A stretch of DNA of 64,000 nt, from positions 2,479,903 to 2,543,902 of the forward strand of contig CM053258.1 in the NCBI GenBank assembly GCA_028583405.1. Reading direction: 5' to 3'. Of the stretch, positions 10,601 through 24,100 are shown piece by piece. Within the stretch, counting starts at the first letter, position 1, and each line of letters opens with the position of its first letter. Source of the stretch: Pogonophryne albipinna (taxonomy: Eukaryota > Chordata > Actinopteri > Perciformes > Artedidraconidae). A program made the translations under genes and the position numbers. The notes below the pieces were generated by a model, which worked only from the letters and a program-made list of their open reading frames with translations, had not been told where the DNA came from and made no database searches.

Positions 10601-13600
10601 TTTTAAGTCAAAGTAATTTAATAGATGGCATTTAGTCTTACATTTACGAGTGGGAGGAATCATTAGAGGATTTATTTTACTTTATTCTAAGTCTCATAAT
10701 CTTTTGAAAACATGTTGATTTTCAAACCTTTTTGGATAAAAAGCAGGTGTCAGCCCGTATTGAGAAACTACCTATGGACTTGTGATTTCTTAACTATACA
10801 GTAGCGCTCGTTTAGGGTACATTTAAATTCTGACTACAAGAAATGCCAGCCAATCAGAGCAGCTGTTTTGAGATGGGGTCCTTAAAGAGACAGGCGCTAA
10901 AACAGGGCGTTTCAGACAGAACGTGAAAACGGGTATATTCAGACAGATGTTACGAGAAAAATAATCTGTTGTTTAAACTTTAACGCATGTAAATATGTTC
11001 TATTAAAAACCCAAGGTGAAAGTATGAACTTAGAAGTGGCCATGATATGTCTCCTTTAAAGGTCCCATGTCATGCTTTTCTGGTTATGACCCGTCCCCTT
11101 GTGTTGTGAAGGTTTTTCTGCATGTAAACGGTCTGCAGAGTCACAAACCATCAAAGTGCACCCTGTAGGGAGTAAAACTCTAACACAGAGAAGACCTGTC
11201 TGTGCTGCCCCAGAACGCCTCGTTGGAGATTTCTCTTTCTCCATTGTTTACTTCTTGGGTATAGTGACGTATTCCGGGTATAGTGACGTTACGTGCGCGG
11301 ACCAGTTATGTTTGGATCAATCCGCGGACTTCCTCACACACACACACTCGGCGGTACGTTGCGAGGCTCGCTGCTGCGAGGAGCGGGACACTGTGGCCGT
11401 TTCTCAATCTCGAGGATTCTGGCTTGGTAGTCGCGTACATCCAAGTCACTTCCTTCAGTAACGAAGCAAGTATGCTTCCAAGCCACGGCTTTGGAAAACG
11501 AAGAAGAATGGAACAGGCTAACAAGTGTGCCACTCTCTCTAACGGTTTCAACATAAACTGTACCGAAAATAAATACCTCACAATGTCTATCTAATTATGA
11601 ACTTCTTTACTTTCACGGAACACATTTTTGGTGATAACAAATTTAACAAAGTAACATATTTACCAACACATGTTCTACGCCACCATACTTACATTTAAAT
11701 GTGTGCTGCGTCGGTTCAGCCATTCTCCGCAAGGGTTTTTGAAATTGGTCCGTGCGCAAAGCATTGTGGGGATTTTAAGGACGCGAAGTCTACCCATGTG
11801 CAGCCTCGAAATTTCCCCCAAACCAAGGACGCGTCCTCGGTGGAATTCCAAGTATGCTGGACATTGGAACAGTCCTGCTGCGCCACTTGATGACGTAGAA
11901 TCCTTGAAATATTGGCATGGAAGCCAGTATCCTCGAGATTGAGGAACGGACACAGTGGGAGAGAACTTCAAAAATAATACAGGAATCAGATCAAAACAAG
12001 GATCTTGACATTTTTAGTATTAGAAAAGTTCGTACATCTACTGTAGTACAGTTAGTTAGACATCTCAGATAGAATGTGAACAGGTATATTCAGGCAGGTG
12101 TTAGGAGAGGTTTTTTGTATTTTTTAAACATCATTGCTGCTAAACATGTTCTTTTTAAATTCAAATAAAACCAAATAAAACAAAAGTATGAACTTAGAAG
12201 TGATTCTGATATGTCTCCTTTAAGTTTAAAATAGCTCTGGTTGATGAGGTTTCTCCACCAGCCTCAGTGCGCCATCGTGTGGTTTAAATCGGCGCTTCAT
12301 GCATCAACAGCTTCTCTCTGAATAAACGCTTCAGGAGTTTCCAGCACGGTGCATTAAAAAGCTGAATTACAGCACTAATACATAAGTAAAACACGTTAGA
12401 TCCTCTGCACGCTTTAAACCCTCGCAGATCTGATATCACACAGAGCAGTCCATGCAGCAAATTGCTACATTTGCCTCGTTGGATTTAGAGCGCTGAAGTG
12501 AAAGGTTTTAATCAGGAGAGTAATTGCGTTTGTTAATGAAGCACGACGTTTCAGGGGAGGCCGGAGCCTGCAGCTCGCCGGCTGATGGGATTCTTTCAGG
12601 CGGTCTTGATACATTCTTAGGGAGGAGTGATGTGATGTGAGCACTGCAGAGTAGACTGCAGTATTCACAGAATCACAGACTCGTTTTCTGAGCCCAACGG
12701 GACCAATTCTGCTTCATATTGATCAATGAAGCATTACAAAATAATCAAATAACACTTCATTATCAACATGAAGAAAAAGCTCCAAAATGTCAGGGTACTC
12801 AATAATTACAATAACAGGTCAAATAACTGCTTTTAAGCATTCAATCATTTTCTTCTTTATTTGGTCTCAAACGCGATGCAAATTGTGATTAAGGCTTTTT
12901 AATTGGTTCTATAAATATATATTTCCTTAGGGCCCCAACAGTTAAAAACACAAGGATATTCAGTTTATTATTACATATCATTGAAATAAAACTCCCACAT
13001 AGAATGAAAAAGAATAGCAAGATTATCATTAGGTTTTCCTGTTTGTCAACTCGTAAATTCACCCCAAATTAAAATCATTGTTATTTTGTTGTAAACAAAT
13101 CATTTGATAAACATGAAATAGAAACAGAAGAACGTTTTAAAAGGCTTACATTATCACATGATCAAACATGCCAATCAGAACTGTTTTACAGAGGATAAAT
13201 AAAACTGCCTCAAATATCTGTCTAACTATAAATTGTCATCAGCAATTCTCTCTCTTAAAGTGTCGCACTGATTATAATCCTGGAGCAAGTAGTGACGTAT
13301 CGTAGTCTTCTTATTTCTCGTCCCTGCACCAGGGCGATGAGATGGACCCGTTCCAGGAGCTGATGGACGAGCAGCGCTACCCGGCAGAGGTCACCATGCC
13401 CAGCCCCAAACACCACAAGTACCCGCCCTGCAAGGAGGGCAAGAAGGAGCTCATCACGTAAGAACCAACTCTACTTGGTCATGGACCCGAAACCTTAGAA
13501 ACACAGACACACTGCTGATTGAAGGAATTATTATATTGTTGTTGTTACGGAAACTTCGGAGCAGCAATACAGGAAAGATGGAGACTGGAATTCTTGTTGT

Positions 13601-16600
13601 CAAACACTGGGATTTATTTAGAGTTTTAGATACGGCCGGAGAGCTTCACACAGTCTATTCACATATTACATGTGGGCAAACCACGCGGAACTCTGAGTAA
13701 CAAAGAGAATCAGGATCTGTTATATTCTGAGAGGAGGGACTTGGCAAGCCTAATGAATGCCAGACACAGGAACACGACCCCTTCTGTGTCTGCAATCCTT
13801 ATCCTGCCAACTCTTCCCCACAGGAAGAAAGAGGACCCTTTGACCTGTGTCCCGGTTCAAGTTGCAGCCAGAGCATAATGCGACTTTAACGAGAAGCATA
13901 TGTTTGTAATTTGACAGGTTCTCAGGAACGCTGAGAAACTCAATACACAAAGTGATCAGATTAAAATATTCTCTGACAGTTGTACAACAGTAGAAGAGCC
14001 AGAATACTTGCGTCAAGTCCGCCAAGAGTCTGTCTAAAGAATGACAGAATCTCACAGGTTTGATACACTTCTTTTTAGTTCACACAGCACTATACCTTTC
14101 GACCTTTTACAATAACATGTTAGGAGACCCTCAATGACACGCTGCAAACAGGCATGTTTAATGTTAATGGTACAAAAGTATCTTTAAATAAACTAAAAGA
14201 TGAAACTCAAGAGCATGGCTTACAACACATGATTACATAATATAGATTATTTCAACAACTTCAACCCTGAATAACAAGCTTAAATAAAAGCCAAGAAGAC
14301 TTCAATATGTCGTCCCATCATGGGAAACATTATCTGACTTTCATCGTCAAGTCAAACGTCAACTTTATTGTCAATCTTTCAGTTTGTGTGTACAGACAGA
14401 GAGATCGAAATACCGTTTCCCACAATCCAGAATACAAAATACAAATATAAATAAAAATATGTATACAAATATGTATATACCTATATATACACAATCAACA
14501 GACACATTTATACATATGCACACATTAAGATAAAAGCACAACAATCAATCAGTCAATTCGTTATTATTTGAGGAAAGTTAGACCAGTCCTTAAAGGTCAC
14601 CTATTATGCAAAATCCACTTTTTTATATATTTTCTACATACAGTAAACATGTGTCCCCTCTTCTCCACGTCTCTTCTACATCAACATGTGTCCCCTCTTC
14701 TCCACGTCTCTTCTACATCAACATGTGTCCCCTCTTCTTCATGTCTCTTCTACATCAACATGTGTCCCCTCTTCTTCATCAACATGTGTCCCTCTTCTTC
14801 ATGTCTCTTCTACATCAACATGTGTCCCCTCTTCTTCATGTCTCTTCTACATCAACATGTGTCCCTCTTCTTCATGTCTCTTCTACATCAACATGTGTCC
14901 CCTCTTCTTCATGTCTCTTCTACATCAACATGTGTCCCCTCTTCTTCATGTCTCTTCTACATCAACATGTGTCCCCTCTTCTTCGTGTCTCCTCTACATC
15001 AACATGTGTCCCCTCTTCTTCATGTCTCTTCTACATCAACATGTGTCCCCTCTTCTTCATGTCTCTTCTACATCAACATGTGTCCCCTCTTCTTCATGTC
15101 TCTTCTACATCAACATGTGTCCCCTCTTCTTCATGTCTCTTCTACATCAACATGTGTCCCCTCTGTGGAAAGAGACTCTGAAAGTTTCAGGAACAAAGAT
15201 TCTCTCTCTTTTTGATCCATTTATATAAAAACCTGTCTGAAAATGAGCTGATCAGATTTTGGCCACTTGATGATGTCATGACGATGTTTTGTCTTGTGTA
15301 ACCATTAGCCAATCAGCAACCAAGGTAACCCCCCCCCCCCCTTATCACCTGAATCTCCTCCTAGAGCACCATTGTGTTCTTTGTAACCAAATGTCTCTCA
15401 GAGGGGCGTGGGGAGGGGCTCCTTATTTTCATCTAAAGTAACAGACAGAGAATCAGCACTTTGGGAACAGGGCTGAAACAGAGGGGATTATGGGTAATGC
15501 TGCAATGATCTGTTTGGTGTTTCAGCCAATCAGAGACAGGCTCTGGATATATCTGAGACCTGTGATATATTGATGAAGAACAGTATAATAGGGGACCTTT
15601 AAAACGTTTCTGTGTTTAAGTTTTAGTAAATACACGCTTCAAAGTCAGGTTGAATTGTTGTAAATATTCAGTTTGTATCTCTTCTCCTCCCGCAGGTTGT
15701 CGAGCTGCCAGCTGGCCGACAAGAACATCCGCGGGATGATGAGTCCCAACGCACAAGAACTCAGGTGATTCTTCAGTTTGAAATACTCTGAGCATGTTCA
15801 GAGCATGGCTGCAGTCAAGACCACTAAGCGAGACCTGGGCTGCGGTCAAATACTCAAAATACGTTTGTCCTACAGGAAGTGTTTTCTTAACCACTTTTCC
15901 AAAAGATCAATAGGTCAAAAGGACGACTGCGGGGCGAAGAGATCGACTTCAGAGACTATGGAGATGTCGGTTTGTTTTAAAAGAAAATGAGCACATCCAA
16001 AACTACGCTATTTGGCCAGCTACCTTTTCACAGTTGCTCGAGAGCTCATTGACATTCCGTTGAACATCTTTCTTACATTTTTTGGAGTAACGAAAACAAA
16101 AAAGAAAAGAGAAGGGACTGGAGAAGATGGAATAATAAACCATCAACATTAAAGCCATGGATTTGGATTTATAGCCACACATGCCAAGCATCAATTTGTC
16201 ACTGTTTTAGATTTTATTCAGGCAATGCAAGGTAAGGGTTGGAGACCAGACCAAACCAGACCAGACCAGACCAGAAGAGACCAGACCAAACCAGACCAGA
16301 CCAGACCAAACCAGACCAAACCAGACCAGACCAGATCTACACATTGAAGGACATTCAATAATCTGACCAAGACTAACAGAAAACCAGGATTTAAATACAA
16401 GCTGAAACTAACGAGGGGATGAAGTGCAGCTAAAGCAAGGACAGACAATCAAAACAGGCGGGAGAACACTCAAGGACAGGAAGTAACAAGACACAGTGGG
16501 AGAGAACTTCAAAATAAAACAGGAATCAGATCAAAAACAAGGATCTTGACATAGAAAAGCTCGTACATCTAGTACAGTCAGTGGCGGTTCTAGACCAATT

Positions 16601-18032
16601 TGACTGGGGGGGCCACTGGGGGGCCAGTTATTTTCTGAGGGGGGCCCAATAAATGCAGGACGAAAAAGAGAACTAGACGGTATGAAGTAATTGCGCATAA
16701 GAAAACAATGCAATACAGTTATTGGTATTTGTTTCAGTACACTTATTTATTTCAGATAGATCTTATAGTTATTACTGTTAGCTTCAGCTTAAGTTATAGT
16801 GCAATTGTTGCACTAACACCATATTTATATAAAAATAAAGGCAATGAACAGTTACCTCTCTACTTTACATCTACAATTACACGGATACAATAGTTGAACT
16901 CACCTTCAATTATCGTGGTCTCTCGAAACGTAGGTTTCAATCAGTCTTTCTTGGATGCAACAACCTCTGATGATCCGAGATGAAAAGTGTTTGTTTTTCG
17001 TGCGCTTCAGCCGGACAGTGAAAGTGAGTGCACCGCTCTAATGGGTCCTGAGTGCACCGCTCTAATGGGTCTGACTAGAATGACGAATAACGTTAGTTCC
17101 GCCTATTCCGTCATTCAATAAATCGTGTAATAAATCATACATTTTTTTCACTTTTTTCACTTTTCATTTTTAGGGGGGCCACAGGGGGGTCAGAGGTCAG
17201 TGTTTGGGGGGCACTGGCCCCCTTGGCCCCCCTAGAACCGCCCCTGAGTACAGTTAGTTAGGAATCTTCCCAAGAAAGATGGTTTTCGAGATGATTTGAC
17301 CGCAGACCTTCAAGATAAAACAGGAAATAGATCAAAATAAGGAACTTCACATTGTTAGCATTAAAACAATTCGTACAGCTAGTACAGTTCGTTAGCAATC
17401 ATCCCAAGAAAGATGGATTCTAAGATGATTTGACCGCAGACCAGGCCTGGATGGTGGTAAATTCAGGGCCGTTTTTTAACGCTTCTGTTTGTGCCTCAGG
17501 TGTCCGACCCCCGGCTGCGATGGATCTGGACACATCACTGGAAACTATGCCTCCCACAGGAGGTGCAGTAACCACGCTTTAGACAACAACTGGCTGCAGT
17601 CATGCTTGGAGATGCAACAAATGAAATAATCAGTACTCCCCTGTACCGGTTTTTATATATATGTGTGTCTTCTGTCCCGCAGTTTGTCCGGTTGTCCACG
17701 AGCCAAGAAGAGCGGCATCAAAATCCTCCACAGCAAAGAGGAAAAGGACGACCAGGAGCCAATCAAGTACGATTTGTTATCTTTTAACATGAATAATGGG
17801 AAGTTTCAGCAGGGAACTTTGAATAGTACCCTCCAAAAAGTATCTTTGCAATCAATTGACTAAATAAGGCTCTTAAAGCTCCTCGCCTCTCTCTGATGGA
17901 AGAGAGCCAGAAACCTTCATCACATCCAGTCACAGAGATGTGTTTCACAGCCAAAAAGCTAAATAAATCCATTATGACCCCGAGCGGTCGAGAAGGAAAG
18001 GACAAACAGAATGACGATGAAAACCAGTTAAC

Positions 18033-18108
<76 letters not shown>

Positions 18109-21100
18109 CGTGTGTGCGTGCGATGGATCGTTGGAGCTATGTGCAACTCAACTCGAACGGGAGCTGCCTGGACGCTGTGATCATGTTGCGCGCACTAACC
18201 TTTTCGTACAATGTTCCACTGTCTGGCTTCCTGCATAAAGTCAAGTGCTCGGCGCAGTTGTCGGCGAAATGTCGCTCCTCTGTTTGAATTGAAACAGCTC
18301 TTTATATCCGTTAGCGCAGCTAGCTAGCACCAGATGCTAACAACAACAATATACGTAAGGTCTCTCTCTCGCTCGCTCGCACCACACACACACCCTCCCG
18401 GTCCTCCCGATGGCCAGTCAGGGCCTGCCGGTGAGCGTGGAAGTGTGGTCTGCCCAGTGGCGTTTTTATATGTACCAAAGTGGTGGGGCACAAAAAACTT
18501 AGATGTCTATAAGCTTCTGCAGTGAGGTTCATGGCTGGTGCACTGACTCTTCAGGTTTACAAATATTATATTTTGACCTAAATCAAAATATAATATTATT
18601 TTCAAAAGCTTTTTTTGTCTGATGCTTCAATTAATTTTAAACAGACAGTTCAACAAAAGGATACCCAACAAATGTAATTTTATCATTTAAATATTGAATT
18701 GTTCTCTCTTAGTAAGATCCCATTTTCAATAAAATTGCAGTCTTTACCTTGACTTGAAGATGAAGTCCATTTGCCTATCCTTCTGGACAAAAATCTCTAT
18801 TACTTTTTTGTAAAAGTCCTCCTTATCTTCTTGTTTCAAAAGTCTATCATAAATCTAATCTAATCAATAGATTTATGATTCAAAAATTATAAAAGTAGGG
18901 TAGACATGTGGATATTATCCGGCTGAACAAAACGTGCATTTATCGAACAGCTACGTTTCCAACAGATCTTATTTTGAGCTATTTTCTAAAATCCTATGGA
19001 GAAATCTCATTGCTTTTTTGTGGAGGGAAGCCATGCGCAGCTTACTTCCTGGTTTTAGGACGCGTCTCTCTCCTCCTCTTCACACACCACACTTTTCGCG
19101 GCACACGTACTTACAGCCAATCAGCTCTGAATGATGTGAGATGACGTATGGTGGGGATGGCAGCTCTATGCCCCTATGGTCATTATTTTTTTGCCACACA
19201 CATTAAAATAGAAAAATATTCTGAGCATGCGCAGTGTAGTTTTTACAGTCACCGTTCACTTAGACAGTGAGAGGGAGGGGCAGGATCGGGTTTTGTCCCA
19301 CATGGCTCTAAACAGCTCAATAGGCACACTGTAGACACTAATTAGAAGAACACAGACTAAAACAGCAATGAGACGAATCAGATGATTAAACATGATCTTA
19401 AAATATATTTTATATATTTTTTTATTTTTTTTTTGCATTTTGTTGTAATCATTATTTGTAATACTTTCTGCTGACACTAGGTGGGGCTGTGCCCCTAATG
19501 ACCAGTCGCCACTGGGTGTGCCGCAAGCGGACGGCAGGAGCGGGGCTGTCAGCATCAGCTTGTAGATGGTATTTTAAACTCGATGCGCTCTGAAACTACG
19601 GGGCGGCCGAGGACAAAAAATACACATGCGTTAATCGCGTTAAAATAATTAGTGGCGTTAATTTTTTTGTTGCGTTATTAACGTGTTAACTTGACAGCCC
19701 TAGTAGGAACGTTTCGGACAATTTGAGGATTCAAAGTCTACTATGGTCTCCCCTTTGTCACGTTGACAAGATTCAGATACTGTACTTTAGTCGTATGCTC
19801 GATTAAGTTGCAACAAGCTTTGCACACTTTGGTAGTTTTCTAAATCAATATTTTTACTTTAATACAACCTGTGGCTGCGTTTTTGCCCGGATAGTGTCAA
19901 TAAAACAAAAACAGCTGCCTTTTGCTGCTGGAAAAACGTGGACATATTACTTATGACGATTAATTGATTAATATAATTCTTGTATCTGTCTCTGTTGACT
20001 AATTGATGAGTAATTTAACTTGAAAATGTACCAACAAATCTGCCCCTTAGAACATCTGTATTGATACCGTTTTCCTAACTTTATAACTTCAACATTCATA
20101 TTTCCTATGAATATATAAAGAGATCTAAAAATAGCCTCATTACAGTGACAGTTCTCGGACAGATCCATCCATCCACTGTCTCTTACAATGCGGCCTGTGT
20201 GCGCTGACCTTTCTAACTTTGGGAGGGAATATTTTAGAAAGGATCTACAGTCAGTTTTCCACTTCACTTCACGTTTCCCAGCAGACCCGATCCACTAAAG
20301 GTTAGCACTAGTGAGCGTTAGACATTTCCCTTAAAGCAGATCCGTAATGCTAAGACAAAACGACCTTGAGAATCTAAGTTCAGCGGGTGTCAGTCTGCGG
20401 CCAGCTGTTGCTGCTCCGTTGTTAACGGTGGATAATAATTAAGCTCAGCTCAGGCTAATTTTTAATCAGAACAAATGTCACAAAGGAAGGCGTTTAGGGA
20501 CAAACAACGGAGGCTGGAAATTGAGGAGGTGTCATCTGCAGAGCAAGCTGAGTGCGTCCTGCTCATCTTTGGGGCCTTGGAAATTACCGTATTGACCCGA
20601 ATATAAGAAGACCCCTCTTTTTCAACACCCATTTTTGGAAAAATACCTTTTTTTTGCTCAGGGAAGTGCTTTTCTCTCACTGTTTACATTTTAAGGCAGT
20701 CTTTTTGGGCTCTCCATCTTCTAACGTTACACTCAGTAACACCATATTTCTTTGCTGCTCGACAGTTGTTTGATGACTCTGCTTCGTTGATCACCATTAT
20801 CTTAAAATTGGCATCGTAACTTCGCCTCTCTTGATTATTACCTCGGCTACTTTTGAGCCACGTTGTTCGAGTTGGTCTCTAGCTCTCTCCTGTTGCTGTT
20901 ACCATACTTTAAGATGATGTCTCACTTGGGGGAACACTCGTTTGACTCAATCTGTTGTTGTGACTGTGTAATTACATCGAAAAGTCTAGACCCCGAATTT
21001 AAGACGACCCCTCTTTTCCAGATTTTTATATTCGGGTCAATACGTTAATTGTGACCTCCCTCCTCCGTTACAAGTGTCCCGAACAGACATTTTGGAAAAA

Positions 21101-24100
21101 TTTGCAGCGGTTTTTCATGTTTTAGCTTAATAACTCAAACATTTCCTCATACAAAGGTTTACAATCTTATGAAAAGTAATTGTTTGTTTCCCATGTTTTC
21201 CTACAAATGGCCCGCCCTATATGTCGATTTCTAAATAGTCTTTTCAAAAACGTCTGTCTTTACAGGAAACATCTAAGTTAGGTTTGTGCTAAACTGCTGT
21301 GTAGGGTTTATAGAAAGATCATGGTTTGGGTAAGAACAACTACTGATAAGCCTATGAAACATAGGTAAACAAGATTTTGACTGATTCTTACTTTAAGAAA
21401 GTTTAAAAGATTCAAGATTCAAAGATTCAAAGGTTTTATTGTCATGTGCACATACGCTACAGTCTAGAAATTGTTCTGACCTGAGCTCCTCCAACAATAG
21501 GTGCGTTCACACCGGAGTACTTTTCCCCGTACTTTTCCCATCAAAAAGAGTACTTAGTGCCGGGAACTTTTACCCCCATTTTCAGTGCCTGCTAGAGAGG
21601 TGGTACCAAAAAAGTACCAATTTCTATCGGCCGGGCGAATTGCAAACCACGCCCCGTAAAACTCTGAAAAGTTTTGTGAAGCTGCCATTGTATTTGCTGG
21701 CATTAGCATTATTAGCATTAGCATTAGTCCCACGCACCAACGGAGAGAGACTAATTTATGGCAACACAAAATAAAACATGGGAGCGATGGAGATGAGGAG
21801 GTGTCGGCGTTCCGGCGTTCTGGCGATGTACTAGGAAGTCCCCAGTCCCCAACTCCGGGGACTTCCGGCCGGGGACTCCGGGTGGCAGTATACGCCGTGA
21901 AGTTGTTTGCGGCCTGCCAGTAAACCCAAAGCAGAAGAAGAAGAAGTGACGTCAGAGGCTTCATTTGTCTAATCCTCCCTCAGGGACTTATTCCAGTGTG
22001 AACGCGATTGGTACTTAGGGCAAAGTACTTGGTGTGAAAGCGGCTTATGAAACATATATAATAAAAATACAAAATAAAAAAATTGTGCAAGAAGTCTACA
22101 TACATGTAAATATAATATGATATGTACAAGAACAGAATTTAACTATTTATATAAATAAGAAAGCTGATAAATCTAAGGGTTTTGAGAACCCCCCAAGACT
22201 TTGACTATCTCTTACTTTAAGAAAGCTGATGAATCTAAGGGTTTTGAGAACTCCCGTGTTAGTTAGGAAAAACAAACAAATGCAACTAAATTCTGACTGT
22301 GATTAATTTCCTCTCCTGGTCTTTTTCTTCTTCCTCTTCTTCCTCTCAGGTGTCCAGTGCCGGGTTGTGACGGGCAGGGTCATGTGACTGGGAAGTACGC
22401 GTCTCACCGCAGTGCGTCGGGCTGCCCCCTGGCGGCCAAGCGGCAGAAGGACAGCTACGTGAACGGGTCGCAGTTCGTCTGGAAGTCGGGGAAGACGGAC
22501 GGCATGAGCTGCCCGACGCCCGGCTGCGACGGATCGGGACACGTCAGCGGGAGCTTCCTCACGCATCGGAGGTGGGCGTGGCTCTGTGTCATTGGCTACT
22601 GTTTTAGTTTAAAGATAAGATAGGACTTTATTTATCCCGAAGGAAATTATGGTGTCATTGGCTACTCTCTTTACAATACGACACAATACATGAAAAACAA
22701 TCAACAAACATTTAACATAACAGCACAATCACTGAGAGAAAACATGCTCAAAGAGCCTTTAGCGTGCATTTGATCTGGATTCAGCTCTGTGTTTCCTTTG
22801 AGTTTTCATTGGAAGATAAGATAAGATGGGCGTGGCTAATGTTTTCATTTAAATGTGCTTATGCATATGATATGCTATAACAATGACTTCCTAGGCAGTA
22901 GCTGTTCATTTGTACTGTAGGATATGAGCTACATGACCAATAATAATGCGAAATTACCATTATGCAGAATATAAAATACAAAAACTGATAATTTATTGAT
23001 CAGTTATTAGAAATGTACTTGTAGTAGTAACACAGACAATTTGATTTGAATGCTAAAAGACTATAAAACAAGTGGAATTGTCGTTGAACGTTTAATCAGC
23101 TAGCACAGATTTGTACATTTTGCAGCAAATTGATAACCCATAGCAGTCAAGTTTTCGTCAATGTATGCCTGTGTGTGTGTGTGTGTGTTTTATTCCAGTC
23201 TCTCTGGTTGTCCCCGTGCCACCTCGGCCATGAAGAAGGCGAGGATGAGCGGCGTGGAGATGCTGACAATCAAGCAAAGAGCAAGCAAAGGTCAGAGTCA
23301 AACGCAATAAAAACAAATTTTCAAAAAGAAGAAGAAAAATCGCAGCCTCTAAATCTGATCACATGATGTTTTTGGTGTCAGGCATCGAAAATGATGAAGA
23401 AATCAAACAGCTGGATGAAGAAATCAAAGATCTGAACGAGTCCAACAATCAAGTGGAGTCCGACATGATAAAACTGAGGACACAAGTAAGACCCTTTTCG
23501 ACTGATTCAGATAAATAAATTAGGTGTATGGGTTAATGCTCCTTTGGAAACCTGATTCAAATAAACCAGTCTAGTGACAGACTAAACATGTGTATTAACT
23601 GTTTAACTATAGTCAGTATTAAGGGTTTATAACGTTAATATAGAAAAACAATTGTGAAGGGAATTTCACTAAATCAGACTGTATGCAGCCTTTTACATGG
23701 AAGAGCTTGCAAAATATTACAAATTATTAAAGATCAGCCGGCCATTGTTTACCATATGTAGAGAAAACTAGGCTTTAATCAAAACAGTTTTAGATATGAA
23801 TAGATATTCAATCTATACTCAGAATAAAAATGTACAGGAAAGAATCAGAACATGACAAACTACTGTGAAAAAACATGTGCAGATATTTGAAAAGTCAAAG
23901 AACTGCTCAGTTTCAAAGGTGGTCGTATTGTTCAGAAATGTTCAAAATTGTCGAAGTAAATGCTGCTGACAATTGTTTTCCTCACATGGCAGGTCACTAC
24001 GATGGAGACGAACCTGAGTCTAGTGACAGACTAAAAATGTGTGTTAACGGTTTAACTATTGTCAGTATATATATCCTTTATTTAACCAGGTAAAAGACTA

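Larger units (their letters stand above)
11735..16521 (+). repeat. Large direct duplication, copy 2 (in correct exon order)
   Basis: This is the counterpart of 1-4752. The two MYT1L exons here sit between the exon at 7476 and the exon at 17500, which is the order the protein requires, so this is the functional copy. Homology stops at 16521 only because copy 1 runs into the gap. Confidence 0.95.
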
